Made by a program: the position numbers and the translations under genes. This document shows, one piece after another, positions 33,248 to 44,999 of a DNA stretch of 64,000 bases (its first letter is position 1; every line of letters starts with the position of its first letter). The DNA comes from Eremomyces bilateralis CBS 781.70 (taxonomy: Eukaryota; Ascomycota; Dothideomycetes; Eremomycetales; Eremomycetaceae), in the NCBI RefSeq assembly GCF_010015585.1, contig NW_022985070.1:372001-436000 (forward strand), read 5' to 3'. The notes under the pieces are model-generated. The model did not search any database, was not told the origin of the DNA, and worked only from the letters and a program-made list of their open reading frames with translations.

Positions 33248-35096
33248 TGCGGCAAAGAACGCTTCAGCATTTCCAGCGATCGAATCACCCGGCCCCCGCG
33301 GCCCTCATGAGATTCCGAAATATTCTTCGTTCCCTGACATCGATCTTCAAAAATCCGTTGAATCCAGGCTACCTTTATATCTTTTCCGGCGCCTGGTCAG
33401 GGGGATTCCAATGGGAGTTTTGTTACACATTGTTTGTTCCACCCTTGTGGATGTTATCTAGCCGCATAAATGGCTACACACCTGTCGCTACAGGCACGCT
33501 CTGGATCCCGACAACCTTTTTCGGTTTATTCTGTTCGAAGGCAGATTCCAGGATCATGCCGGTTCGGTGTTTCGCGGTCGTTTCATGAAATGACTTGGGG
33601 TTGGCGCTCATTCTGCCGATGTCTCATCGAGGTTCTGAGCGCGTCAAACTCTCGGGTGCACGAAGGGATGGAGCTTGCGGAATTCGAGCACATTGTGTGT
33701 TCTGAGACGAGATGAATGATCAACGAAAGGGGTCTTGTTAGGTAGTAGGCTGGTGTTTTCTGCGGAGCGGCTCGGTTGAGGAGGATGCAGTTCCATGTTC
33801 ACGCTGGCTCCCAGTGCGAGACGAAAAGCGATTGACTGCCTTCGGGATTTATATGATGATATGGGTCTTGAGATGACTGGTACATAGGAATTACGACCGG
33901 AATGGGACATGGAGGTCAAATATGAAATCTTTGAATTGGTGTATATGCGGTCACCTTGTCCCCAACTTCAATTTCTCATTCTTCACTAAACGCATCATTT
34001 TCAAAAGTTTAATCGGCGTCGACCAATATTGGCCAGCCTTACTCCGTACTATGCACGATGCAGCCCCGCCTCTGGGGAAGTTGGCGCTGGTGGGATGATG
34101 TACAGGCGATTGGATAGGGGCTGCATCCGAGCCAATCCTCGGCTCTCCCATGTTAATTTCTCGTGGAATACACCTCACCACTCCAAAAGTTCAACCTCGC
34201 TTGTCTTGGAACATGATTCTACAAGCCACCTCCACGGTGTATTCTATCCTTGTATATGCCAGCTATTGATTCTGGTATGAGATCAATACTTCGCTAGACA
34301 GGGTGTCTATCCACTGTTCCGTGGCTTGTCCGAGCCACGGTTATTTAGAGTCAAAATCCATCCGAAGCCCGTGGGGTTCTTCAGAGTCACTTCTCCATGT
34401 CAGACGTTGATCAGAACAACCAACTTCTCAGGATTGTTAATCAACTCCTCCCACGCTTCGGCTTGAGTCGGGATGGCTCCCAGAATGTGGAGGCGGAGTC
34501 AAAGTACCATGAAGAAAGTATCTTAAGCTATCCATGCCCTCATCGGACTAGAAACGGGTCGCCGCAGGGCGAGGCTTTCCGGACGCAACCGTCGGGCATT
34601 TTCCTTGCTTGCCGGTAGCCATTAGGTATTACGGAGGATTCAGGAATCCTCTCAAGATTCATTATTGTTGGTTTAAACATTCAAACTTTGCTGGTCGGTC
34701 GGGTCGTCAATATCCCGTCCGCTGATGGTTCTGGAACCTGAACCCTCCTGACTCCATCCCATATTTGCCTCCACTCCCCCACATATCAGTAATCTGGTCC
34801 CATCTGATACTCAGCCTCTCAACGGATTTCCTTATCTTTCTAAGCCTCAAGTCCTCATATTATGCTCTAAATTTCTCTCTAAAGTGCCAATTGGCGACTA
34901 AAGAGCCTCCAGACCTTCCTCATATAGACCTCATCTGATCACGGAAAATTTCTCCAGTTGCCGAAGTCGGCTAGCACGCGACATCCGCGGGGTACCTCGC
35001 GAGGCCATCTATTCACCTCATGATCTCACGACTTTATTGAGTGAAAGCCCCTATACCCTCCCATCAGTTGGGCGTTGAGCCTTTGGGTTTGCCGTC
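33248..35096. other. Intergenic between the AmdX-like gene and indoleamine 2,3-dioxygenase
   Basis: About 1.85 kb. The left part is the 3' flank of the regulator. The right 300-400 bases are pyrimidine-rich and probably the promoter and leader of the dioxygenase gene. I see no repeat, RNA gene or convincing frame. Confidence 0.4.
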
Positions 35097-36700
35097 ATGC
35101 AACCATCGATCCCTCGCCTCCGAAACTATGACGTATCCCCCATCAATGGCTTTCTCCCCACAGAGCCCCCCCTTGAGGTTCTCCCCAACGCGTACTATGC
35201 ACCATGGGAGAACCTGATCAGGAACTTACAAGCCCTCATCCTGACGAGGAGGTTGCGAGGTATGGTGGATAAACTGCCCGTACTCTCGACGGAGCATTTA
35301 CAGACGGAGGAAGAGTGGAGACGGGCATATTCGGTCCTTGCAATCTTGACGCATGCATATGTATGGGGAGGAGATCGTCCACTTGATGTATGTTAGCAGC
35401 AGTGGGGAACATCGGTCTAGCACTAACATTACTTTAGGTCGTCCCGCCTGGCATTTCCATTCCTTTTCTTGCGACGTGCAACCATCTCGAACTCCCTTCC
35501 GTCGCGACGTACGCCGCGGTGGTGCTCTGGAACTGGCGGGCACTCTTCCCCACCGAGCCAGTCGACAATCTGGAGAACATCACAACGCTTGCCACGTTCA
35601 CGGGGTCGATCGACGAATCATGGTTCTATCTCGTTTCCGTCGCCATTGAGGCTCGTGGGGCTCCTATCATTCCCATGATGCTCCAAGCCATCACTGCTGC
35701 TCGGCAGAATGACGCTTTCACCGTGACCGAATGCCTCCGGGGCTTCGCAGAGCGGCTCGACGAACTCGCGACACTGCTCGTCCGGATGTACGAGAATTGC
35801 GATCCGCACGTCTTCTACCACCGCATCCGACCATATCTTGCCGGTGGCAAAAATATGGCCGAGGCTGGACTTCCCAATGGCGTCATGTTTGACGACGGCA
35901 CCGGGCACTCGGAGTACGTGCAGTTCTCCGGCGGCAGCAACGCCCAAAGCTCCATCATCCAATTCTTCGACATCGTTCTGGGCGTGGAACACCGCCCCAC
36001 AGGTGACTCGAAGCAGCCGTCCGACCCCGCGCTGACCGGCCCATCCAACAACTTCATCCAGGACATGCGGACGTACATGCCGGGGCCCCACCGACGCTTC
36101 CTCGAGCACGTCGAGAAAGTCGCCAACATCCGCCCCTTCGTCACCGCGCGCCGCAACAACCGCGCCCTCGTCGTCGCCTACGACGCCTGCCTGGCCATGC
36201 TGCGCGCCTTTCGCGACAAGCACATCCAGATGGTGAGCCGCTACATCATCGTCAAGTCCCGCGAATCGCGCTCGCACAGCCGCTCGATGTCGCCGCAGCA
36301 CCACCAGCTGCCCACGCGACTCAACCTGGCCAGCGCCAGCCACTTCGAGGACCCCAAGGCCCTGAAAGAGGAGCGCGACCGAGAGCAGCCACCGGGCAGC
36401 GCCGTGCTCACGACGGGCACCCCGACGTCCATCCCAGCGAGCGAGTCGACCCGCCCGGGGCGGCGCAAGCTACGCGGCACGGGGGGCACGGCGCTGATTC
36501 CGTTTCTGAAGCAGGCGAGGGATGAGACGGGGGAGCCGGCGATCGATGCGTGGGCGAATCGGTTGCTGAATAATGGACCGGGGCAGGAGGGGACGCGGCT
36601 GCGGAAAGTGGAGGAGGATTCGAGTGGGGAGATGGAGGTGGTGGGGTTGGCGGGTACGTGGAGCGTTGATGACAGTGAGGGGGGGATATGTCATTGGTAA
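35097..36700 (+). CDS. bna2: Indoleamine 2,3-dioxygenase
   Basis: Two exons (35097-35387 and 35438-36700, 50-base intron with GTATGT donor and CTAAC branch) give 517 residues. The enzyme is a heme dioxygenase that opens the indole ring of tryptophan, the first step of the kynurenine pathway towards NAD. Family marks are RGAPIIPMML, GGSNAQSSIIQFFDIVLGVEH, YMPGPHRRFLEHVE and AYDACLAMLRAFRDKHIQMVSRYIIV. The histidine at residue 359 in RDKHIQ aligns with the proximal heme ligand of human IDO1. The C-terminal 130 residues beyond the catalytic domain are Ser/Arg/Pro-rich and longer than in yeast Bna2. Filamentous fungi usually carry several IDO paralogues, so this may not be the sole or the main one. 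Confidence 0.92.
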
Positions 36701-37064
36701 GGGAGAGGGGTTCATGGGAGGAATTTTTGTGCATATGGGGGAAATTGTCTTTCATGTTGGTTAGAGACGAAGCGCAGCATGGAGGAAAAAGTCTATGATA
36801 CGTTATGATACACTCAGCTTAATCTTTTTTGGATAGCTAGCATCCAATAGATTCGGTAAGCATGATTAAATGAAGAATTATTTTTGTGAATTAGGATGGC
36901 AGAGCGGTAGACAGGTGCTTGAGGACACTGTCGACATACATCCTGGCGGGCAAGTAAGGAGCATTGCACGCAAGTTTGCAAAGGTCGGTTTCGTATTACA
37001 GGGTCGAGGCCTGAGGAACAATAGTAGATACGCCGCGATACAATAGATCTTGTCCATTGAATCA
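36701..37064. other. Convergent intergenic region, dioxygenase and peroxin 3' flanks
   Basis: About 360 A+T-richer bases between two facing gene ends. A stretch at about 36893-36915 (GGCAGAGCGGTAGAC) resembles a tRNA D-arm, but no T-loop or acceptor stem follows, so no tRNA is called. Confidence 0.4.
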
Positions 37065-38815
37065 TTATAGCTTACTCGCCGGCCTCGTATCCTTCTCCAC
37101 CACCACCCTCCGCTTCACCGTCCTCACCCACCTCCTCCGCCTCCACTCCCCCCTCCTCCCCATCCCATTCCCCTCCTCCCAACTAACCACCTTCCCCTTC
37201 CCCTTCCCCTTCCCCCTATCCTTCGTGCCCCACTCACCCTCCTCCCTCTCGCCCCCCACCTCCTCATCATACAGAATATCCCACACCCACCGCTCCCCCT
37301 CCACCTCCACCTCCACCCCCGTCACGCACCGCTCCTCCACCCACTCCCGACTCCCCAAATCCAACACCCACTTCTTTCCCCCCCACTCCCACCCCTCCGG
37401 CGCCTGCACGTCCTCGAAGAACCGCGTTCCCCGCGGCCGCTCCCCTGCGATCCGCGCCGGCGCCAGCGGCGTGTGCGGGCTCGCGCTGAATATGTACGGC
37501 TCGAACGGCGCGTTGTCGTAGCTCGCGAGGTGGGTGGGCGTCGGGACGCCGCCACTGCTGTCCACTGTGGTCGAGAGGGAGTGGATCACGTCGCGACGTT
37601 GGAGCTCGAAGACCTCGACTTCGCGCTGCTCAGGGGCTTCGGCGAGGACAATGTCGGCAGCGGCGTGGGCGGTGAAGAAGTCGAAGGGGCGGGTGTCGGG
37701 GTCGGGGTCGGGGTCAGTGAGCTTGGCGACGTTGGATTTGGTGGCGGAGGTGAGATCGGAGACGGCGGGGTGGTGGGAGAAGGCGAGGAGGAAGCGACGG
37801 AGGGATTTGTTGCCGGAGCAGGTGGCGGACCAGCCGATGAGGAGGGCGAGGGTGCGCCAGGGGAGGATGTGGGCGATGAGGCAGAGGGCGGCGGCGGTGA
37901 ACATGAGGAGGAGGAAGAGTTCGGAGGAGAGGGATTCGTTAGAGAAGTTGGTGAGCGGGGCGAAGGTGGCGAGGACGAGGTCGTGCATGCGGGAGAAGTC
38001 TTCCATGCAGTTCTGCAGGTCACCCATGTTGCGGAAGAAGTCTTTGGAGAGTTCCGGGGCAGGACGGATGCGTCGCGGGGGTGCTAATGGAGGGCCGGCG
38101 AGGGGATAGAGGTCGGTTTCGAGCATGGCGGGGGGAGGGGGGTGGCGGGCGAGGAAGGCGGGAATCATGATAAAGAAGAGACAGAGGGCGAGAGGGAGGA
38201 CGGGGAGGAGATAGGGGTTAATGCAGATGAAAGTATAGATGGCTAAGAAGGAAAGGGTATGGGTGGGTTTCCTCCAGGTGAAGAGGCGGATCATACGGTT
38301 TTGGAAAACGAATGCAACTCCGATACTGTTGACAATGTCAGGTCCGAATCATAACTGATATAGGATCTCATCGGAAGCATACCGAGCATTGAATCGACGG
38401 AAATTGTTGGACATCAAGGGGAGGCTGAAGCCAGGCCTCTCGACGTATTTCCTTTCCCGACGATCCCCAGGCAGGTCCTGTTGCTGATCCTCGGTCGGAA
38501 TCATATGTTGAAGGAGTCTTATCATATTTCAGTTTCTCCCTTCCAGCGAAAGCCATGTCTGAACGACGGCAAGAATTTTGCTTACGTGGTGAACAGTCGG
38601 TCCTGTAACCCTCCCGATGCCGCGGATCTTTTCGCCTGGAAATTATCCAGCCTCTCCCGAATTCTCTCTCTCGAGATGGCATCCTTCAGTGATTCCCTTT
38701 TGCTCTTTTGTTTATCAGGCGCTTTGCCCTCTGGGAAGCCATCAAGGCTGTCAATATGGATGACGGGGATGGGTTCATCACGGTTGACGAAGTAGTCAGG
38801 GTTCGCATCATCCAT
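37065..38815 (-). CDS. Peroxisomal membrane peroxin of the Pex28/29 (Pex24-like) dysferlin type
   Basis: Three exons (38815-38586, 38517-38383, 38325-37065; introns of 68 and 57 bases) close in phase to 541 residues. The N-terminal part has LLQHMIPTED, then RKYVERPGFSLPLMSNNFRRFNARIGV, a signature of this peroxin family that spans the second junction. Two hydrophobic regions follow (about 142-182 and 258-290). A dysferlin-like module lies in the C-terminal third: FFEDVQAPEGWEW (about 425), KWVLDLGSREWVEERCVTG and, at the end, GEWRRRRWVRTVKRRVVV. Members sit at the ER-peroxisome interface and control peroxisome number and size. The run GKGKGKGK in the last third is low-complexity. Which paralogue (Pex28, Pex29 or Pex24) cannot be settled by eye. 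Confidence 0.88.
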
Positions 38816-39482
38816 ATTGGGATTATCTCATTATTGTCGGGGTTCTGGAGTGGTCTAGCTATCAATGGGATTCTATGCCGATGTTCTCATGCGGGAGGTT
38901 CATGCAATATGGAGCGATGGGTTGATGTGGTGATCTACGGGACGTCGGGCGAAGAGTCAGCCGCCACTCGCAGCAGAGATATTCGATGTCATTGGAAGAT
39001 GCAAGATAGAATAATGCAGGGTCAAATAGTTAGTAACCTGTTAGAAGGAACTTGGCCAAGCTAATGTGACAGTGATCAGTGAGGAGAACCTCCCACGTGA
39101 ATCTATTGGGCGACATGGTAACTCTCTTGATGATTGACTCTGGAATGTCGCTGTCACTGTTGTAGCTTGATCCTCTTCCTCTTCTTCTGCTGAATGCTGC
39201 TTCACTTCCTCTCCCCCTCTTTCCACCCTTCTTCCTATTCCTCTCTCCCCTCCCTCTAGAAGGTATGTTGTTTGCCACTCGACCGAATTGCCCTCTCAAC
39301 CACCTGCAACAAGCATAATATCGCCTGTGGTATCACCTGAAATGCAGATGCCCGCCGGCAGCTGAACCGATTGACCAAAACGGGACCGACATGACTTCAC
39401 CGACCAAATCATATACCGGGTCCTAGACCGGTCATAGAGTCATCGAAATCCCTTCCCCCTTCACTTTCACCTTCGCCGCACC
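38816..39482. promoter_or_regulatory. Divergent promoter region between the peroxin gene and the gapped gene
   Basis: About 670 bases between two divergent starts. The right part is pyrimidine-rich, as expected for a leader. A CACGTG sits at about 39093-39098. No RNA gene or repeat is seen. Confidence 0.4.
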
Positions 39483-40624
39483 ATGGCCACTTCAAACCAC
39501 CCCGACGCTCCTTTCGTGATCCCAACTCCTCGCTCCCCTTCGTTCGTCTCCCGCGTTCGCATCATGGACGAACAAGTTTCCTCGACCACCCCCGACCCGC
39601 CGACGGTGACGATGGCGACCCTTAATCTCTCCTCTCCCGCCGAGAAAACGGATGGCGATATACAAACAACCCCCATCCGCGCCGTCACGGACCCGACCCC
39701 AACGCTGCTTCCATCCTTCCAATCTCGCTCTCCTCGAGCGCGTTCTCCGTACTCCAGGAGTCATCTACGATCTCACTCGACCAACTCATCATCGCTGAGT
39801 GCACCTCCGATGGCGCGAGCACATTCCAACCCGATCCCGCTCGACAGCCACTCCATGACGCTGTCTCCGTCCTTCCGCTCGTCGAGCCCTCTCCGATCTC
39901 CTGGGCGGGTTCGCAGCCCCTTCCGCCCTGGTCCTCCCATCGAAGAATCCAGCGGTATCGCCTACTCGATCCCCATTTCCAGCGAGACCATCAACGAAGA
40001 CGCTGAACTCGACCTCACCCCACGGCACCACTCCACCGACATCCGCGTCATCCCCACCGCCTCGTCCCCCACCGCCAGCAATTCCGCCTACAACATCCCC
40101 CTCCCCCGCCGCCGCCNNNNNNNNNNNNNNNNNNNNNNNNNNNNNNNNNNNNNNNNNNNNNNNNNNNNNNNNNNNNNNNNNNNNNNNNNNNNNNNNNNNN
40201 NNNNNNNNNNNCCCCCCCCTCCCGCTTCAACGAAACCCACCCCGACTTCCACCCCTCCCCCTATCCCCGCAGCTTCTCCTCCTCCTCCATGCCCAGCACC
40301 CCGACCTCCACCCGCTCCCGCTCCCCCTCCATATCCTCCCTCGAAACCATCCCCGACATGCCCGACGTCGAAGCCGCCGCCGTGGAGGAGGAGATGCGCC
40401 GCCTGGAGCTGCTACGCGTGCGGTCCGAGGAGCGCGCGGAAGAGGAGGTCGAGGGGGAGCCGGCGCGGGGACGGGGGTGTAGGAGGGGGAGCGTGGATGT
40501 CGGGGGGCAGGCGAGGGGGCAGGGGTTTGGGTTTGGGAGCGCGAGGGAGAAGAGGAAGAGGTGGAGTGTGTGTGGAGCGGAGAGGAGGCAGGATTTGGAC
40601 TTGGAGACGATCTGGGAGGATTGA
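39483..40624 (+). CDS. Ser/Pro-rich protein of unknown function, interrupted by an assembly gap
   Basis: The start is well placed (CACCATGGCC). The N-terminal 211 codons before the gap encode a disordered Ser/Pro/Arg-rich protein with many SP sites (for example SRSPRARSPYSRS and SSPLRSPGRVRSPF). After the gap the coding frame is shifted by two positions: the readable one is SRFNETHPDFHPSPYPRSF, then SRSPSISSLETIPDMPDVEAAAVEEEMRRLELLR, ending at a TGA at 40624. That C-terminal motif with a short charged helix looks conserved. The frames would agree if the true missing length were a multiple of three, or if an intron lay in the gap. Function unknown. The many SP sites suggest control by proline-directed kinases, which is inference. 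Confidence 0.6.
40117..40211. other. Run of 95 unknown bases (assembly gap)
   Basis: Ninety-five N lie between CCGCCGCCGCC on the left and a run of eight C on the right. The flanks are extreme C-rich low complexity, which explains why sequencing or assembly failed here. The stated length is probably an estimate, because the coding frame changes across it. Confidence 0.97.
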
Positions 40625-41420
40625 GCGTGAGGATGGTCGATGTGATGGAAACCTGCGTTGGCGTTTCATGATGCGGTGGGCTGGATTGCGTTCAGCGCAC
40701 TTGATAAGGAGGAGCGGAGGTGCACGATGACATGTGGCATTTGCTTGCATTGGACGGCGTTACACGGCTCAACCCACGGCCGGGTTGACTTTTTCTCTCA
40801 TGGTTTCGGCGTCGATGGTTTCCCTGTGGGAACACTGAAGGTCTGGGACGGCGTTCGCTCTGACGCGCCATCCACTGGAATTGAATGAGGCATGTCAGAC
40901 AGTACGGCGCATGTCTCATTGGTCTAGCATGACGATAGGCTAGAGAAAGACGATTAGGAGAAATGATCAATTCAAAACTCAAATGCATCTGGACCTTGCT
41001 GCGTGCCGTGTTTATCTACCATCAACTAGCCGAACTCAATACCTCGACATGCGGGCGTATACCGCTCGCATTCCCAATTCATCCTCCCCACAATCAAAGA
41101 TCCGTCCAACGCGATGATGAAACCCGACTTGAATAGCAGCTACCTTACTTCGCCCAAGCTTTTCTACCGCCCCGCAAAGTTTGCTCGTGCCTCATGTGTA
41201 CGATCCCCGATCCTCCCGAAAAAAACTCCGAATGCATGTCGGGGGAATCGATTCGTGCCCACCACCACCTGATCACCCCTTTTCGAGAAAAAAAAGTCCA
41301 TGTATTTGCTCCGTACCCAGCATTTCCCCCGTTCAAATATTACGTTGCGCGGATGTCGAAAAATCCTCAACCACACTGCACGTGCCGTCCCCGGTCGTAT
41401 CGATGATGGCGGGGGTGCAG
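40625..41420. other. Convergent intergenic region before taf14
   Basis: About 800 bases with the 3' flanks of the gapped gene and of taf14. No RNA gene, repeat or conserved frame is visible. Confidence 0.4.
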
Positions 41421-42604
41421 TTACTTTAGTTTCTCCTCGGTGAAATCCCAGAGGCTCTTCACGAGGAGGTCGGGGAGGGTGTACAGGTCGACGTGGAACT
41501 CGCCGGCCTCGACGTCGTTCTTGGTGTACGTGTCGGGGGACTTGCCGTCGTGGACCATCTGCACGACATTGAGAAGGTCGTCTTCCGAGAGGCGTTGCAG
41601 GTTCTCTGCGAGGCGCTCCATGTCGATCTGGTTTATTTATTAGTTGCTGGGATAGGTGGGGGGAGATGGATGGATGGATGGATGGATGGATGGAGGGATG
41701 GGTGGGACTCACGTTGCCGCCCTTCTTGCTCTTCCGCCGCTCCGCGCCCTCTTTCTTGCCGCGGACCCCGTTCTCCTCGCCCACCGGGCCCGATTCCTTC
41801 AGTAACGCCACCAGTTCCGGCTTGGGGTTCTTGAAGACCTGTGATATCCCCATCAGCAACCAGCAACCACATCCCTTTCACCAAGGACTGGCGTAGGGAA
41901 GATCGCGCCAACATACCACCACGTGCTTCGACTCATATCTCTCGCTCTGGAAGTTCAGATCATGTGTGATATCCGACTCCCCGCCCTTATGCGAATGATA
42001 CAACTTAATCAACATATCGAACTCCCCCCATCCATTCTCCTGGATCTTGAACGGCGGTTTCTTGAACGCTGCGCGACGCGTTAGCAATCCCTTTCTTTAA
42101 ACCCCTACTAACCCCTTGCACTCTATCCTGTTTCGGGGAGAAAAAGGGCGATGGGTGGGTGGGAGCTTAACGTACTCTGCTTCGCCCGCTTCTCGAACGA
42201 CGGGTGCAGGTTGTATTCCACCTTGTCGAACACCACCGCCGGCATCTCCTCGCCGCTCCCCTCGTGCAGCACGTACAGTTCGACCGACCATGATCGAAGG
42301 GGGAGCTCGTCGGGGGTGGCGCCGGGTTGACTGCATGTCGATCAGTCAGTCCATCAGTCCGTCGCGTGGGATTGCGGTTCTGTCAGAGGAACGCAAAAGG
42401 GAGGGGGGACGTTGGGGGTCGGGATGCCGTGGTTAGACGGAATGGGGGGAACGCGAAGTCGCGACGTACCTGATTCTTTGATGCGTGACCAGTTTGATGG
42501 TCCTTTTGATCTGCGTCGCGACGAGGTTAGCTATTGCGCCTATGGTATATCGCGATCGTCGTGATGCGATTGTATGTAGAGGGACTCACCTCCGTTGTGG
42601 GCAT
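41421..42604 (-). CDS. taf14: YEATS-domain protein Taf14 (TAF30)
   Basis: Six exons (42604-42590, 42510-42470, 42330-42176, 42068-41917, 41838-41713, 41627-41421) close in phase to 231 residues, close to yeast Taf14 (244). The first exon codes for only five residues. The YEATS domain runs from IKRTIKLVTHQRI through SWSVELYVLHEG, YNLHPSFEKRAKQTFKKPPFKIQENGWGEFDMLIKLYHS and THDLNFQSERYESKHVV (about 6-140). A basic linker (GKKEGAERRKSKKGG) follows, then the C-terminal helical ET-like domain (MERLAENLQRLSEDDLLNVVQMVHD, YTLPDLLVKSLWDF). Taf14 is a shared subunit of TFIID, TFIIF, SWI/SNF, INO80 and NuA3 and reads acylated histone H3. The many small exons are in contrast with its neighbours. Confidence 0.95.
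41665..41694. repeat. GGAT microsatellite inside the last taf14 intron
   Basis: About seven and a half perfect copies of the four-base unit GATG run from 41665 to 41694, within the intron 41712-41628. Imperfect copies extend it to the right. Confidence 0.95.
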
Positions 42605-43370
42605 TTTGGCGGAATCCGGTTTTTACTGATCCTGATGTTCGGATTCGATTGAGGATCCGGAAAAATCGGTAAATCGTTAGACGTTATTCGATCCGGTTGT
42701 GGCAGACTGGGCGATTTCAATGACCTGCACCTCACTCTGCCGCGTCGTCTGTCTTGATGCTTTGGTGGGAGGATCGGAGTCTGGTTGCCCTGAGGAGCCA
42801 AGAGCGCAATTTTTGAGCTGGTGCGAAATGTTGCCTTGATGCCTTGAAGCCACGGCTGCAGCTGCAGTAGCAGCTCGCAACTGATCAAGATAAATTGATG
42901 ACGGAGAGAGCGACAGGTTGTTGGGCAATTATAGCTAGGAGTTATTTGGTGTTACCAAGTGCATTGGAGGTACCGATGATGCGACTACACGCTGAGAAAA
43001 CGGTGCTTTTTGGGAATTTCTCACGGCGTCAGTGGCCTGATGCTCCCGCACAGTCCGAGCCGAAACTCTCGGATGTCAGTTCACCATTTGATATAGCCCG
43101 ATATGCACGACGCTGGAGATCTAAGATCCCCAAGAAACCTTGAACGTATCTGAATCTGCTGAATGGGGGAGGGTGTGTGTCTTATTTTTATAATAACTCA
43201 TAGGGGTGGAGGTGTTCATCAATGCTGTGCTGTCTACATGCTGTGCTTCGCGGGGGAATCCATCCTTCTAACCCATCCAACCTTCGTCGTTAGGATGTCC
43301 GTGATGATATGTGTGTGTGCAACGTCGCTCCCAACTCGAGGACCACGTCCTCCAGACCATTATCGCCTAT
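42605..43370. other. Intergenic: taf14 promoter and RanBP1 3' flank
   Basis: About 770 bases. A region rich in GCTGCAG words lies at about 42850-42880. No RNA gene or conserved frame is visible. Confidence 0.4.
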
Positions 43371-44310
43371 CTACGATGTCGCGCCGGCGGAGAATAGCTT
43401 CTCGTTCTCCTGCTGCGCCTTGATGAATGCGTCGCGGAACAAGTTCGCATCTGTCAATCGTCAGCAACCACCCTACACCTTCTCCCGTCTTGGGGTTTAA
43501 TATAAATAAACTCACTCTCGCTATTCGCAAACCGAATCGCCAATGTCTGAGCCTCTGGCTCCCCCTCACTCACATCCGCCGCCGCGTTCCACACCCAGCT
43601 GCGATCGCTCCCGACGTTCGGGCTCAGCTTCATGTCCGGCACGAGATAGTGGTTCGCGCAGACCTTGAGTGTCTTGTCGCGGCGCATCACCAGGCGGGTC
43701 TTCCCATTCTCCTTGTGTTTGAGCAGGCGGACGTCGCCCGTGCCCCGCTCCTTCCACTCGCGCGTGTCGCGGTCGAACTTGAACAGCTTGGCCCGCATCT
43801 TGAACACCTGCGCTTCGGATTCTTCGTTGGTCTTGACGTCGACTTTCTCCGTGAGGCGGATCACCGGCTCGAATTCGACATTGGCTTCTTCTTCAGGGGC
43901 TTTGTCGTCGTCCTATGTCAGCGCTGTTAGCCCCCGCACCGAAAATTACACTCTCCAAACAAACGCAGTCGTCAGTCATAGATAGAAATTGGGCATATCC
44001 GTACCTCCGCCGCTTTCGTTGCCTTGCTACTCCCCGACCGCTCGTTCTCTGCGTCCTCCTCCTCCGCCTTCTTCTCCTTCTTCGGCCCCCCACCAAACAT
44101 CGAGAACACCTCGCTCTTCATCGTCTCCGTCGCCGACGATGCCGCCTCCGCCGCCTGCGCCGTCACGCTCTTCCCGGCCTCCGGCTCCGTCTTCGGCTCG
44201 TCAGTGACGGCTTGGGTCACCTTCTCGGTCTCGCCCTTTACGAGCTGTGGGGAGGCATCGGAAGTGTGTTCCTCTGCGGGGTTGAGCTTAGTGGGTGCGG
44301 GTTCGGCCAT
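43371..44310 (-). CDS. yrb1: Ran-specific GTPase-activating protein 1 (RanBP1/Yrb1)
   Basis: Three exons (44310-44005, 43912-43516, 43450-43371; introns of 92 and 65 bases) close in phase to 260 residues. The N-terminal 100 residues are Ala/Glu/Lys-rich and disordered. The Ran-binding domain starts at [20 protein letters not shown] and runs through [70 protein letters not shown] and the end helix [14 protein letters not shown] (about 118-250). The protein binds Ran-GTP in the cytoplasm, helps RanGAP hydrolyse GTP and so dissolves export complexes. Domain order and length are those of fungal orthologues. Confidence 0.96.
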
Positions 44311-44999
44311 GATTTCTTTGAATTGGGGGAAAAAGATGGGGTTTACGTGGGAGATGGGATGGGTGATGATGGGTGGGTAGGTTTTTGGGAAGCTGGATGG
44401 ATGGGATATTATCAGAGGAACCCTTGAGGAGTGTGACGTGAACCAGACCAGGCAAATATGAAAAAGTGGGTGTGGGATGTTGTCAGGGACACTTCACTTG
44501 CTTGGCTTGTGCTGCTGGTGTGTGTGCTCAGTGCTGTGCTGTGCTGTAGACTGTGCTGTGCATGTCAGTGGCTGCTGGCTGCAGCCTGCAGGCTGGCACG
44601 TGATCCCATCTGACTAAACACCAAATCCCGAATTTTCGCCTCCGTTGCCTTGCCAGAGCCCAGTTGGTGCCTCGCTGATCTTTCCATTGTTTGGCTTCGC
44701 AGGGGAATATGATCATCATGCTCAACACTGGTCACTGCAAGAAAAACGATCAAGTCTATGGAACGGGTCTCAATTCGATATTATACCAATTGCATCGAAA
44801 CGGATCAAAAAGGATGCCATCGCCGCCTCGAACACCGTTCATCCAGTGCCAGGGACTGATTCACACTCTGACCGACTGATCATTACCTGTCTTCGTTGCA
44901 AGTCGGAACAGTAGATCCTTTGACAATCCATCACGACCGCCCCTCTAACCAGACGCCCCTTCTCCGATAAGTACCAAATCCATAAACGCCCTAGCCTAT
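44311..44999. promoter_or_regulatory. RanBP1 promoter region
   Basis: About 690 bases between RanBP1 and the 3' end of the next minus-strand gene. It holds a GTGCT pentamer repeat (listed) and a CACGTG at 44597-44602. No RNA gene is visible. Confidence 0.4.
44531..44561. repeat. GTGCT pentamer repeat upstream of RanBP1
   Basis: GTGCT is repeated three times in tandem from 44531, and after a four-base break CTGTGCTGTGC follows. It lies about 220-250 bases upstream of the RanBP1 start codon. Confidence 0.8.

Noticed and set aside
35618-36343. A 241-codon minus-strand frame opposite the dioxygenase gene
   Set aside because: The plus strand carries the IDO motifs and the heme histidine. The opposite frame is Val/Gly/Ala-rich shadow.
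36880-36960. A tRNA-like stretch (GGCAGAGCGGTAGAC)
   Set aside because: It resembles a D-arm, but there is no GGTTCGA T-loop at the right distance and no pairing acceptor stem.
37473-38109. Long plus-strand frames of about 190-204 codons opposite the peroxin gene
   Set aside because: They are Gly/Glu/Val low-complexity frames produced by the GC-rich codons of the peroxin gene, which shows clear family motifs.
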